A stretch of DNA of 64,000 bases from Microtetraspora sp. NBRC 13810 (GTDB taxonomy: Bacteria; Actinomycetota; Actinomycetes; Streptosporangiales; Streptosporangiaceae), in contig NZ_BSRQ01000014.1 of NCBI RefSeq assembly GCF_030268685.1, forward strand, positions 162,205-226,204. The letters run 5' to 3'. Within the stretch, counting starts at the first letter, position 1, and each line of letters begins with the position of its first letter. A model generated the notes under the pieces. The model saw only the letters and a list, made by a program, of their open reading frames with translations, had not been told where the DNA came from and did no database searches. Positions 17,622 through 25,579 of the stretch are shown piece after piece. The position numbers and the translations under genes were made by a program.

Positions 17622-17650
17622 TTATTACCAAAATGTTTCGGTTTGTCTAA
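17622..17650 (-). promoter_or_regulatory. Sigma-70 type promoter of the peptide importer operon
   Basis: On the minus strand TTAGAC (17645-17650), a 17-base spacer and TAATAA (17622-17627) give a good housekeeping promoter about 50 bases upstream of the binding-protein start. Confidence 0.6.
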
Positions 17651-17977
17651 TTTTTCACACTGGAACCTTGGGTGATGATCAACTCGTCCCGGCGGCTCCG
17701 CCGCTGATCACCGCCCCGGTGCCGGGTCGCGGTCGGCCCCGCCGGGCGGTTCGGACGCGCGCCGGGAAGGTCGCCGGGCGCCTTGTACGGCTCGGCTGAC
17801 CGAGCGAGCGTTTGGCCGTTCGCGGCCATGCCGGAATCGTCTTCCCGAGGGTTTCGCACGTCCGGGTGAATCGACGGTGAACGCGTCCACAGGATGGTGA
17901 CCGCTTCCCGGGCACCTACCTCCCCACCTGGTGATCGTCCGCAAAATCGCTGGAGAGGGCCGGTCTGGCGTGCTTGA
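17651..17977. other. Intergenic region before the GNAT gene
   Basis: No gene seen. It contains a small hairpin, GCTCGG-CTGA-CCGAGC (17790-17805), and the putative ribosome site GGAGAGG some 20 bases before the ATG at 17978. Confidence 0.3.
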
Positions 17978-18820
17978 ATGCCCGGCGTGACTTTTCGCGA
18001 CGGGGGCGACCGGGCCCTGCTGGACCGGATCGAGCGGTTCTACGACGGGGTGCCGCGGCATGAGGCCAGGGCCGAGGACCACGGGCCGCTCACGCTGTTC
18101 GTCCGCGACGGCTCGACTGGTGAGGGCTGGCCGTTCTACGCGCGTCCCACCCTGGGACGGCCGGGCGCGGCGACCGCCGCCGACGTGTCCGGCGTCCGCG
18201 CCCGGCAGCGCGAGCTCGGCGTCCCTGAGAGCTTCGAGTGGGTCGCCGAGATCACGCCCGCCCTGCGCGCCGCCGCCGAGGAGGCGGGCCTGGCCGTGCA
18301 CGCGCACCCCCTGATGGCGCTCGAAGCGGACGACCTGGCGCCCGTCCCCGCGGAGACCGCGGCGGCGGCCCGCGTCCTCGGTCCGCAGGACCCGGCGCTG
18401 GCGGCCGCGCTCGCCGTCCCGCACCTCGCCTTCGCCGAGCCGGGCACCCGGATCGGCGCGGCGGGCCCGGCCGAACTGGCCAGGGTGGTGGGCGAGCAGG
18501 CCGGCGCGGTGCCGCGGGTGGCCGCGCTCGTCCGGGCCGGCCACAAGGCGGTCGCCGTGGCCGAGCGGGACGGGACGGTGCTGTGCTCGGGCCAGTACAA
18601 CCGGGTGGGGGAGGTCTGCGAGATCGTCGGCGTCGGCACCCTGCCCGCCGCCCGCCGCCGCGGGCTCGGCCTCGCGGTCACCGCCGCCCTCGTCGCCGAG
18701 GCGGCCCGGAACGGGGTGAAGACGGTCTTCCTCTCGGCCGGCGACGACGACGTCGCCCGCATCTACGCCAGGCTCGGATTCCGCCCCGTCGGCACCGCCC
18801 TGATCGCCGAACCCCGATAA
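17978..18820 (+). CDS. GNAT-family N-acetyltransferase
   Basis: 280 residues. The C-terminal half carries the acetyl-CoA site of the GNAT fold: V(G)VGTLPAARRRGLGLAVTAALVAEA fits the R/Q-x-x-G-x-G/A loop, and the end IYARLGFRPVGTALI is the usual closing strand. The N-terminal 130 residues are poorly conserved and may recognise the substrate, which is unknown. The start could also be the GTG three codons later. It is monocistronic. Confidence 0.8.
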   Translation: MPGVTFRDGGDRALLDRIERFYDGVPRHEARAEDHGPLTLFVRDGSTGEGWPFYARPTLGRPGAATAADVSGVRARQRELGVPESFEWVAEITPALRAAAEEAGLAVHAHPLMALEADDLAPVPAETAAAARVLGPQDPALAAALAVPHLAFAEPGTRIGAAGPAELARVVGEQAGAVPRVAALVRAGHKAVAVAERDGTVLCSGQYNRVGEVCEIVGVGTLPAARRRGLGLAVTAALVAEAARNGVKTVFLSAGDDDVARIYARLGFRPVGTALIAEPR

Positions 18821-19046
18821 GGCGCACCCTTTTCATAGCTTTCAAGCAGTCCGAAACAAGGTGACGACAGTCGGGTCACCTGGCCCGGCGAAAAGCGCGT
18901 AGGCACTGGTCAACACCCCGATAGGACGCGGCGTACCACGCCTCCCACGTGTCTCCCATAACGCCGGGATAGGGGGATAGCTGATACATCTCGGCGCCCA
19001 TTCCAGCCGTTAACTTGACAGCACCCCCCCAGAAAAAGGAGTGCAC

Positions 19047-20180
19047 GTGTCAAGACAACGCTCCGCTCTCTTAGGCGCCGCGATCGTGGCCCTCAGCCTG
19101 GCCGCCGCGGTCACCCCCGCTGCCGCCGCCGCAGCCGAGACTCCGGCGTTCAAGGCCGAACCGGCCCCGCCGGCGATGATCGACGCGATGGAGCGCGACC
19201 TCGGCATCACCGAGCAGCAGGCTGTCCAGCGGCTCGCCAAAGAGCAGTCCGCCGCCAAGGCGGAGACCGAGCTGAGCACCTCCCTCGGCAAGTCCTACGC
19301 CGGGTCGTGGCTCAACGCCGACGCCTCCAAGCTGCTGGTCGCCACCACCGACGCCGGAACGTCCGCGTCGATCGAGGCGAAGGGCGCCCAGCCGGTCGTC
19401 GTCGGCCGCACTCTGGAGCAGCTCACCGGCGTCAAGGAGCAGCTCGACCGGGCACCGGAGCAGGCCAAGGCCGGCGCGTCCGTGTGGTACGTCGACGTGA
19501 CCACCAACAGCGTCGTCATCCTCGCCGGCAGCCAGGCCGGCGGTGAGGCCCTCGTCGCCGCCTCCGGCGTGGACAAGAACACGGTCCGCGTGGTCGCCTC
19601 CGCCGAGAGCCCGCAGCCCTTCATCGACATCATCGGCGGCAACGCCTTCTACATCGGCTCCAGCCGGTGCAGCATCGGCTTCTCCGTCACCCGCGGCACC
19701 ACCCCCGGCTTCGTCACCGCCGGCCACTGCGGCCGGGCCGGCCAGGCGACCAGCAACCCGTCCGGCACCTTCCAGGGCTCCTCGTTCCCCGGCAACGACT
19801 ACGCGTGGGTGGCCACCCCCGGCCACACCCCGCAGCCCTGGGTGCGCGGCTCGGGTGGCGCGAACGTCATCGTCCGCGGCTCCACGCAGGCCACCGTCGG
19901 CTCCTCGATCTGCCGCTCGGGTTCGACCACCGGCTGGCGCTGCGGCACCATCCAGCAGCACAACGCCAGCGTCACCTACCCGCAGGGCACGGTCAGCGGC
20001 CTGACCCGGACCAGCGCCTGCGCCCAGCCCGGTGACTCCGGCGGCTCGTTCATCTCCGGCAGCCAGGCCCAGGGCGTGACCTCCGGCGGCTCGGGCAACT
20101 GCACCGTCGGCGGCACGACCTACCACCAGCCGGTCAACGAGATCCTCAGCGTGTACGGGCTCACCCTGCGCGTCGGCTGA
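19047..20180 (+). CDS. Secreted streptogrisin/alpha-lytic-type serine protease (S1)
   Basis: 377 residues from GTG 19047, with GGAG 5 bases upstream; a GTG two codons earlier is less well placed. A signal peptide (about 1-30) is followed by an alpha-lytic-protease pro-domain (about 40-175) that acts as a folding aid and inhibitor, then the mature chymotrypsin fold. The triad is visible: TAGHC with His227, GNDYAW with Asp251, GDSGG with Ser331. Three likely disulfides use the six mature-domain cysteines. It is followed by a strong terminator, so it is a single-gene unit. Confidence 0.92.
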   Translation: MSRQRSALLGAAIVALSLAAAVTPAAAAAAETPAFKAEPAPPAMIDAMERDLGITEQQAVQRLAKEQSAAKAETELSTSLGKSYAGSWLNADASKLLVATTDAGTSASIEAKGAQPVVVGRTLEQLTGVKEQLDRAPEQAKAGASVWYVDVTTNSVVILAGSQAGGEALVAASGVDKNTVRVVASAESPQPFIDIIGGNAFYIGSSRCSIGFSVTRGTTPGFVTAGHCGRAGQATSNPSGTFQGSSFPGNDYAWVATPGHTPQPWVRGSGGANVIVRGSTQATVGSSICRSGSTTGWRCGTIQQHNASVTYPQGTVSGLTRTSACAQPGDSGGSFISGSQAQGVTSGGSGNCTVGGTTYHQPVNEILSVYGLTLRVG

Positions 20181-20198
20181 CCTCTCTCCAGCCCCCCG

Positions 20199-20234
20199 CG
20201 TGCCCGGCGATCCGTCGCCGGGCACGTGTGGTTT
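20199..20234 (+). terminator. Terminator of the S1 protease gene
   Basis: CGTGCCCGGCGA and TCGCCGGGCACG pair perfectly (4-base loop) and are followed within a few bases by a TTTT run. Confidence 0.85.
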
Positions 20235-20298
20235 TCCGGACAGAACGCGGCGGATTTCCGCCATGGTGGCGGGCGGGCGGGCGTGCCAGGTTCGGGGG

Positions 20299-20925
20299 AT
20301 GCTGAGAGACACCCTCACCGCGATCCTCCTCGCCCTGCTGCCGCCCGCCGGCGCCGCCGCGCCGCCCGCCGAGGTCACCCCGGCGGCCGTCGACGCGTAC
20401 GTCGCCGCCTACCGCGAGGCGACCGGGCTGCCCGGAGTGGCGGTGGCGATCACCAAGGGGACCGCGATCGTGCACGCCGCCGGGTACGGCGAGACGGCCA
20501 CCGGCGAACCGGTGACGGCGGACACCCCCATGGCCGTCGCCTCGGTCAGCAAGTCGTTCACCTCGCTGGCGGTCATGCAACTGGTGGAGAAGGGCACGGT
20601 CGACCTCGACCGGCCGGTGCGCGGCTACCTGCCGGAGTTCCGGATGGCGGACCCGCGAGCGATGAAGATCACCGTGCGCCAGCTTCTCAACCAGACGTCC
20701 GGCATGGCGGGCACCGCCTTCCACGAGAAGAGCCTGCCCCAGCCCGGCACCCTGGAAGGCGCCGTCCGCCGCCTGAGGACGGCGCACCTCCTGCCCGCGC
20801 GAAGCGTCGCCGAGATGCGCACCCCCTCCCCGCAGAACCCCGGGTACGCCCTCGGCTGGTCGCTCGGCGAGACCCCGCACGGCACCCGCGTCGTGGGGCA
20901 CGGCGGCGACCTGACGGCAGCCTCG
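20299..20925 (+). pseudogene. Beta-lactamase-family serine hydrolase, internally deleted and truncated
   Basis: The N-terminus is normal: a short signal-like helix, then GLPGVAVAITKG and the SVSK (SxxK) catalytic motif, then LLNQTSGM. After TLEGAVRRLRTA it jumps straight to LLPARSVAEMRTPSPQ, missing the 100-150 residues that carry the YxN motif, and after GHGGDLT it runs into sequence that is antisense to the histidine kinase 3' end. The open frame continues to 21132 as meaningless Arg/Pro-rich sequence. Two deletions are inferred. The product cannot be an active hydrolase. Confidence 0.75.
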
Positions 20926-22027
20926 CGGTCACCGTCGTCGGGCCGCCGGGCGGGCTGCGCACCTCGAACGTCCCGTCCAGCGCCCGCACCCGCCGTGCCA
21001 GCCCGGACAGCCCGCCGCCGGACACCGCGCCGCCGCGTCCGTCATCGGAGATCGTCACCGTCACCTCTCCCTCGTCCCCGCGCAGCGCCACCGCGATCGC
21101 GCCGGCCGCCGCGTGCTTGTTGGCGTTGGTGACAGCTTCCCGCGCCACGAAGTACAACGCCGTCTCGACCTCCTGCGCGAGCCGTTCCGGCAGCGCGCAC
21201 TCCATCGACACCGGTACGGCCGAGCGTCGCGCGACCTCCTCCAGCGCGGCGCGCAGCCCCAGGGTGTCCAGCTCGGCCGGGTAGACCCGCCACGCCACGC
21301 CGCGCAGCTCCTCCAGCAGCAGCCGCGACTCCGCGTACGCCTCGTCGATCAGGGCGGGGTCGGCCGTGTGCCGCACCCGCCCCAGCAGCATCGCCAGCGC
21401 CACCCCGCGCTGCTGCACGCCGTCGTGCAGGTCCCGCTCGATCCGCCGCCGCTCGTCGTCCACCGCCCGCACGATGCCGGACCGGGAGGCGGTCAGATCG
21501 GCGATCCGCCCCTCCAGGACCGTCCGCCGGTCCGGCCCCGCGAACCGGTCGGCCAGCCGCCTTTCCACCCCCGGCAGGCCGGCGCCGCACCCGCCGGCCA
21601 GCGCCAGCGTGACCGCTCCGAGCACGAGGCCGTACGCCCAGCTGCTGCCCATCAGCCGCACCCCGGGGAACCTCAGCGTGATCAGCTCCGTGTCCCCCGA
21701 CACCAGGTCCCACACCCCGCCGTGGAGCAGCAGCAGCGCGACGAACACCCCCGATACGACCCCATAACCCCCCACCACCCCGACCAGCCCCCGCACGGCC
21801 AGATAGACCCGCCCCGCCTGGTGGGTGTGGGGCGTGCCGGCGCGGTAGCCGTACCAGGTGGTCAGGCGGGCGAGCTCCCAGGCGACCAGGGTGGCGGTGC
21901 CGCGCCGTGCGCGCCCGTCGCCGACCAGCGGGGCGACGCAGACCCACCCGAGCCCCGCCAGACCGGTCGCGAGCCCCGTGAGCAGCCCGACGGCGCGCCG
22001 GAAGGGCACGGTGGCTGCTGGGGGCAT
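20687..22027 (-). CDS. NarL-type sensor histidine kinase with aberrant C-terminus
   Basis: 446 residues from ATG 22027. About four membrane helices (1-150), then the HisKA_3 box ERDLHDGVQQR with phospho-acceptor His201, and an HATPase_c domain with NANKHA, DDGRGG and GLSGLARRV. The domain ends at TVTARLP, where such kinases normally stop. Here the frame runs on for some 90 residues encoded antisense to the truncated serine hydrolase, ending at 20687. The natural stop was evidently lost in a deletion. No response regulator gene is adjacent, so the kinase is an orphan or its partner was deleted. Confidence 0.82.
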   Translation of the reverse strand: MPPAATVPFRRAVGLLTGLATGLAGLGWVCVAPLVGDGRARRGTATLVAWELARLTTWYGYRAGTPHTHQAGRVYLAVRGLVGVVGGYGVVSGVFVALLLLHGGVWDLVSGDTELITLRFPGVRLMGSSWAYGLVLGAVTLALAGGCGAGLPGVERRLADRFAGPDRRTVLEGRIADLTASRSGIVRAVDDERRRIERDLHDGVQQRGVALAMLLGRVRHTADPALIDEAYAESRLLLEELRGVAWRVYPAELDTLGLRAALEEVARRSAVPVSMECALPERLAQEVETALYFVAREAVTNANKHAAAGAIAVALRGDEGEVTVTISDDGRGGAVSGGGLSGLARRVRALDGTFEVRSPPGGPTTVTARLPSGRRRAPRRGCRAGSRRATSRGRTRGSAGRGCASRRRFARAGGAPSSGGGRRLPGCRAGAGSSRGRRCPPCRTSG

Positions 22028-22169
22028 GACTGGGAGTCTAGGCGGGGGAGGCGCACGATCGTTCCGCCGTGTGCCGCTGCCCTCGGCGCGGGAAAACGCG
22101 CGAGCCCTTGGTCGAACTTTGCCTATATGTGATTGTTCGAGGAACCTTTGCCCATTTAGCTTCGCTTTT

Positions 22170-22850
22170 ATGGCTTCCATCCCCCGTGCCGGTCGGCAGA
22201 CAGAAATTCTGGAGGAGCTTGCCACCCGATTGTTCGCCGCCCTCGGGTACGACGGCATCTCCCTCGGCCAGATCGCCGAAGCCGCCGGACTGGACGTCGC
22301 CGCCGTCAACGACCTCGTCGGCGGCAAACGGGAGCTTTACCTCACCGTCCTGGACCGCCTCTACCGGGCCAAATGGCAACTGCTGCTGAAGGTCGTCGAG
22401 GGCGCGAGGGAGAACCCCGAGGTCTCCGCGTACACCCTGCACCGGCTGGCGGACGGCTACCTCGACTTCTGCCTCGTCCACCCCGAGGCCGCCAGGCTGT
22501 CGACGCAGCGCATCCTCTCCGACGCCAGCGACGTGGGAGAGGTCGAACGCCAGTACATCCAGCCCCAGAACACCCTCATTCTGGACGGCCTGGCACTCGC
22601 GGTCGCCACCGGCCACGTGGACGCCACCGTGGACCTGGAGTTCCTCCTCTGGTCGATCGTCTGGAGCATCCACGACTTCTGCCAGGGCGGCATCCTCGAC
22701 GACCAGGGCGTCCGCGTCAGCGACCCCTGCACCACCGACCGCTTCCGCGCCCACCTCCACCGCCTCATCCACCGCACCATGGCCCTCCCCGGCCCCCACC
22801 CCGGCCCCCACCCCGCTCTCACCCCCGAGAACCCGATGCCCCACCCCTGA
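22170..22850 (+). CDS. TetR-family transcriptional regulator
   Basis: 226 residues from ATG 22170. The N-terminal HTH (about 10-55) reads ILEELATRLFAALGYDGISLGQIAEAAG and then the recognition-helix and tyrosine region. A ligand domain follows with many aromatic residues (LLWSIVWSIHDF). The tail is Pro/His-rich. No strong ribosome site is visible. It lies 98 bases before the ABC-F gene on the same strand and is divergent from the histidine kinase; it may control either. Confidence 0.82.
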   Translation: MASIPRAGRQTEILEELATRLFAALGYDGISLGQIAEAAGLDVAAVNDLVGGKRELYLTVLDRLYRAKWQLLLKVVEGARENPEVSAYTLHRLADGYLDFCLVHPEAARLSTQRILSDASDVGEVERQYIQPQNTLILDGLALAVATGHVDATVDLEFLLWSIVWSIHDFCQGGILDDQGVRVSDPCTTDRFRAHLHRLIHRTMALPGPHPGPHPALTPENPMPHP

Positions 22851-22948
22851 CCGCGGGCCCCCACACCACGGTCGCGCCGCGGCGCGAAATGGGGATGCCC
22901 GCGGGACGGGGCCGCCGATAACCTGCAGGCGACTATGGGAGGAAGCCG

Positions 22949-24559
22949 GTGGGACACGTCGAGGTGGGTCATCTGACCTATGTGCTGCCGGACGGGCGGC
23001 CGTTGCTGGATGACGTGTCCTTCCGGATCGGGGAGGGGATCAAGGCCGCGCTGGTCGGGCCGAACGGCGCGGGTAAGACCACGTTGATGCGGCTGATCGC
23101 GGGGGATCTGGAGCCGGTCGAGGGGAGCGTGGCGAGCTCCGGCGGGCTGGGGATCATGCGCCAGTTCATCGGCAGCATCCGGGACGGGCGTACGCTGCAC
23201 GACCTGCTGCTCAGCGTCGCTCCGGCGCGGGTGCGGGCGGCGGCGGAGCGGTTGCACACCGTGGAGCTCGCGATGATGGAGCGCGAGGACGAGAAGACGC
23301 AGATGCGTTACGCCCAGGCGATCACCGACTATTCGGACGCGGGCGGCTACGACATCGAGGTGCTCTGGGACACGTGCACGGTGGCCGCGCTCGGCGTGCC
23401 GTACGAGCGGGTGAAGTACCGCGAGGTGAACACGCTGTCCGGCGGGGAGCAGAAGCGGCTGGTGCTGGAGGCGCTGCTACGCGGGCCGGACCAGACGCTG
23501 CTGCTGGACGAGCCGGACAACTACCTCGACGTGCCCGGCAAGGTGTGGCTGGAGCGGGCGCTGCGCGACACGCCCAAGACGGTGCTGCTGGTCAGCCACG
23601 ACCGCCAGTTGCTCGCCAACGCCGCGGACCGGATCGTCACCGTCGAGTCGGGCAACGTGTGGGTGCACGGCGGCGGCTTCGCGGGGTACGCGGAGGCGCG
23701 CAGGGAGCGCAACGAGCGGCTCGACGAGCTGCGCCGCCGCTGGGACGAGGAGCACGCCAAGCTCAGGCGCCTGGTCACCATGCTGAAGCAGAAGGCCACC
23801 TACAACGACGGCATGGCCCCGGCCTACCACGCGGCGCAGACCCGGCTGCGCCGGTTCGAGGAGGCGGGGCCGCCCGAGGTCGCGCCCAAGGACCAGCTCA
23901 TCAGCATGCGGCTGCGCGGCGGGCGCACCGCCAAGCGCGCGATCATCTGCGAGGGTCTCGAACTCACCGGCCTGATGAAGCCCTTCGACCTGGAGATCTG
24001 GTACGGCGAGCGGATCGCGGTGCTCGGGTCGAACGGCTCCGGCAAGTCGCACTTCCTGCGGCTGCTCGCCGGCGAGGACGTCCGCCACACGGGTGTGGGC
24101 AGGCTCGGCGCGCGGGTGGTGCCCGGCCATTTCGCCCAGACGCACGCCCGGCCCGACCTGCTCAAACGCACGCCGTGCGAGATCGTCATGACCGAGCACG
24201 CCCGGCTGCGGAACGAGGCGATGAAGGCGCTGGCCCGGTACGAGCTGGCCGGCGGCGTGGGGGACCAGCGGTTCGAGACGCTGTCCGGCGGGCAGCAGGC
24301 GCGCCTGCAGATCCTGCTGCTCGAACTCTCCGGCGCGACCCTGCTGCTGCTCGACGAGCCCACCGACAACCTCGACCTGGCCAGCGCGGAGGCGTTGCAG
24401 GAGGGGCTGGACGCGTTCGACGGCACGGTGGTCGCGGTCACCCACGACCGCTGGTTCGCGGCCGACTTCGACCGGTTCGTCGTCTTCGGCGCCGACGGCC
24501 GGGTCTACGAGGCGCCCGAGCCGGTCTGGGACGAGAGCAGGGTCGTCCGCGCACGCTGA
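22949..24559 (+). CDS. ABC-F family ATPase (ribosome-associated or antibiotic-protection type)
   Basis: 536 residues with two nucleotide-binding domains and no membrane helices, the ABC-F layout. NBD1 has GPNGAGKT, LSGGEQKR and LLLDEPDNYLD; NBD2 has GSNGSGKS, LSGGQQAR and LLLDEPTDNLD. Between them (about 250-320) is the charged coiled linker (P-site tRNA interaction motif) with RRERNERLDELRRRWDEE. Members either modulate translation (EttA-like) or shield the ribosome from antibiotics; the adjacent TetR gene is compatible with an inducible resistance role, but this is unproven. GTG start with ribosome site GGGAGGAAG. Confidence 0.88.
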   Translation: MGHVEVGHLTYVLPDGRPLLDDVSFRIGEGIKAALVGPNGAGKTTLMRLIAGDLEPVEGSVASSGGLGIMRQFIGSIRDGRTLHDLLLSVAPARVRAAAERLHTVELAMMEREDEKTQMRYAQAITDYSDAGGYDIEVLWDTCTVAALGVPYERVKYREVNTLSGGEQKRLVLEALLRGPDQTLLLDEPDNYLDVPGKVWLERALRDTPKTVLLVSHDRQLLANAADRIVTVESGNVWVHGGGFAGYAEARRERNERLDELRRRWDEEHAKLRRLVTMLKQKATYNDGMAPAYHAAQTRLRRFEEAGPPEVAPKDQLISMRLRGGRTAKRAIICEGLELTGLMKPFDLEIWYGERIAVLGSNGSGKSHFLRLLAGEDVRHTGVGRLGARVVPGHFAQTHARPDLLKRTPCEIVMTEHARLRNEAMKALARYELAGGVGDQRFETLSGGQQARLQILLLELSGATLLLLDEPTDNLDLASAEALQEGLDAFDGTVVAVTHDRWFAADFDRFVVFGADGRVYEAPEPVWDESRVVRAR

Positions 24560-24637
24560 CCCGCCGCGCATAAAGAGTTGGTACGGCTACCGCGCGTCAC
24601 CCCATGGCCGGACCTTTCCCCCGGTTGAGTATGCAAA

Positions 24638-25435
24638 GTGACGCAGCGTAGTCGAATTGCCGGTGTGCTCGCCCTCGGGGTGGCACTGCTCGCGGCGTGT
24701 TCCAGTGAGGAGCAGGCCACGACGCTCAAGCCGCTCTCGGTCAAGGAGCACGTCTCGTCGATATCCAAGGGCGACGAGGGTTACCTGGTGAACTGGGCCG
24801 GGGTGCTCGCCAACGGCAACCCGTACCACTTCGGTGAGCAGGTCGTGGCGACGATCGTGGCCACCGACGCCAGGGGCGCCGAGGTGGCCCGGATGGACCA
24901 GCCGCTGGACGCGGTGCCGCCCGCCGCGACGCTGGCCTTCAGCGGCAAGACGGTCGCCAAGGGGCAGCCCGCGAAGGTGACGATCAGTTACAAGCCGGCC
25001 CAGTGGCGGCTGGCGAGCAGGATCCCGTCGGCGTTCCGGCCGTTCCCGGTCACCGACATCCTCACCAAGCGGCAGAAGAACGGCGGGTATCTGGTCACCG
25101 GCCGGGTCGGCAATCCGTACCGGCAGGCGGCGAGCAGCCTGGCGGTGACGGCGTTGCTCCGCGACAAGATGGGCAAGCTGGTCGGCGGCGTGAGCACCTT
25201 CGTGGACGACGTGCACGCCGACAACCGGCGCAGGTTCATCCTCACCGCGGACCACGCGCCGCCGACCGTCGCCACGGCCGACGTGGTGGCGCGCACCTGG
25301 GGCTCGACCAGTCGCCCCTATGACGAGCTGGCCATGGGCGGCATAGCGCCGGTGCACAAGGCGAAGCCGACCACGGCGCCCTTCGTCAAGGACCGCGGCC
25401 TCCAGCCGGTGCCCGGCGTCGACACCGGCCCATGA
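24638..25435 (+). CDS. Secreted lipoprotein, FxLYD-like domain
   Basis: 265 residues. The signal peptide ends in LLAAC, giving lipidated Cys21. The body consists of two similar beta-rich halves with YLVNWAGVLANGNPYHFGEQV and YLVTGRVGNPYRQAASSLAV, resembling FxLYD-type repeats found in exported proteins. Function unknown. GTG start without a clear Shine-Dalgarno sequence. Confidence 0.75.
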   Translation: MTQRSRIAGVLALGVALLAACSSEEQATTLKPLSVKEHVSSISKGDEGYLVNWAGVLANGNPYHFGEQVVATIVATDARGAEVARMDQPLDAVPPAATLAFSGKTVAKGQPAKVTISYKPAQWRLASRIPSAFRPFPVTDILTKRQKNGGYLVTGRVGNPYRQAASSLAVTALLRDKMGKLVGGVSTFVDDVHADNRRRFILTADHAPPTVATADVVARTWGSTSRPYDELAMGGIAPVHKAKPTTAPFVKDRGLQPVPGVDTGP

Positions 25436-25512
25436 TTCGAAAAATCAGGCAAAAGCGCGAAAAATCGGGGTTAGTCGGGTAATTGGGTTTTGCTGGGTTG
25501 TTGACTTCATAG

Positions 25513-25527
25513 TGACAACTGTTGTCA
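25513..25527. promoter_or_regulatory. Perfect 15-base palindrome upstream of the sigma-factor gene
   Basis: TGACAAC-T-GTTGTCA. It sits in an unusually AT-rich 140-base gap, 7 bases after a TTGACT that could be a -35 element, so a bound regulator would cover the promoter. The regulator is unknown. Confidence 0.5.
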
Positions 25528-25579
25528 TGGTTGAGTAAAAGGTAGAACCCGGAGTTACTGACCGTTTACCATCCGTGAC

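Noticed and set aside
20926..21132. C-terminal extension of the serine hydrolase frame
   Set aside because: Arg/Pro-rich sequence antisense to the kinase ATPase domain; treated as read-through after a deletion, not a domain.
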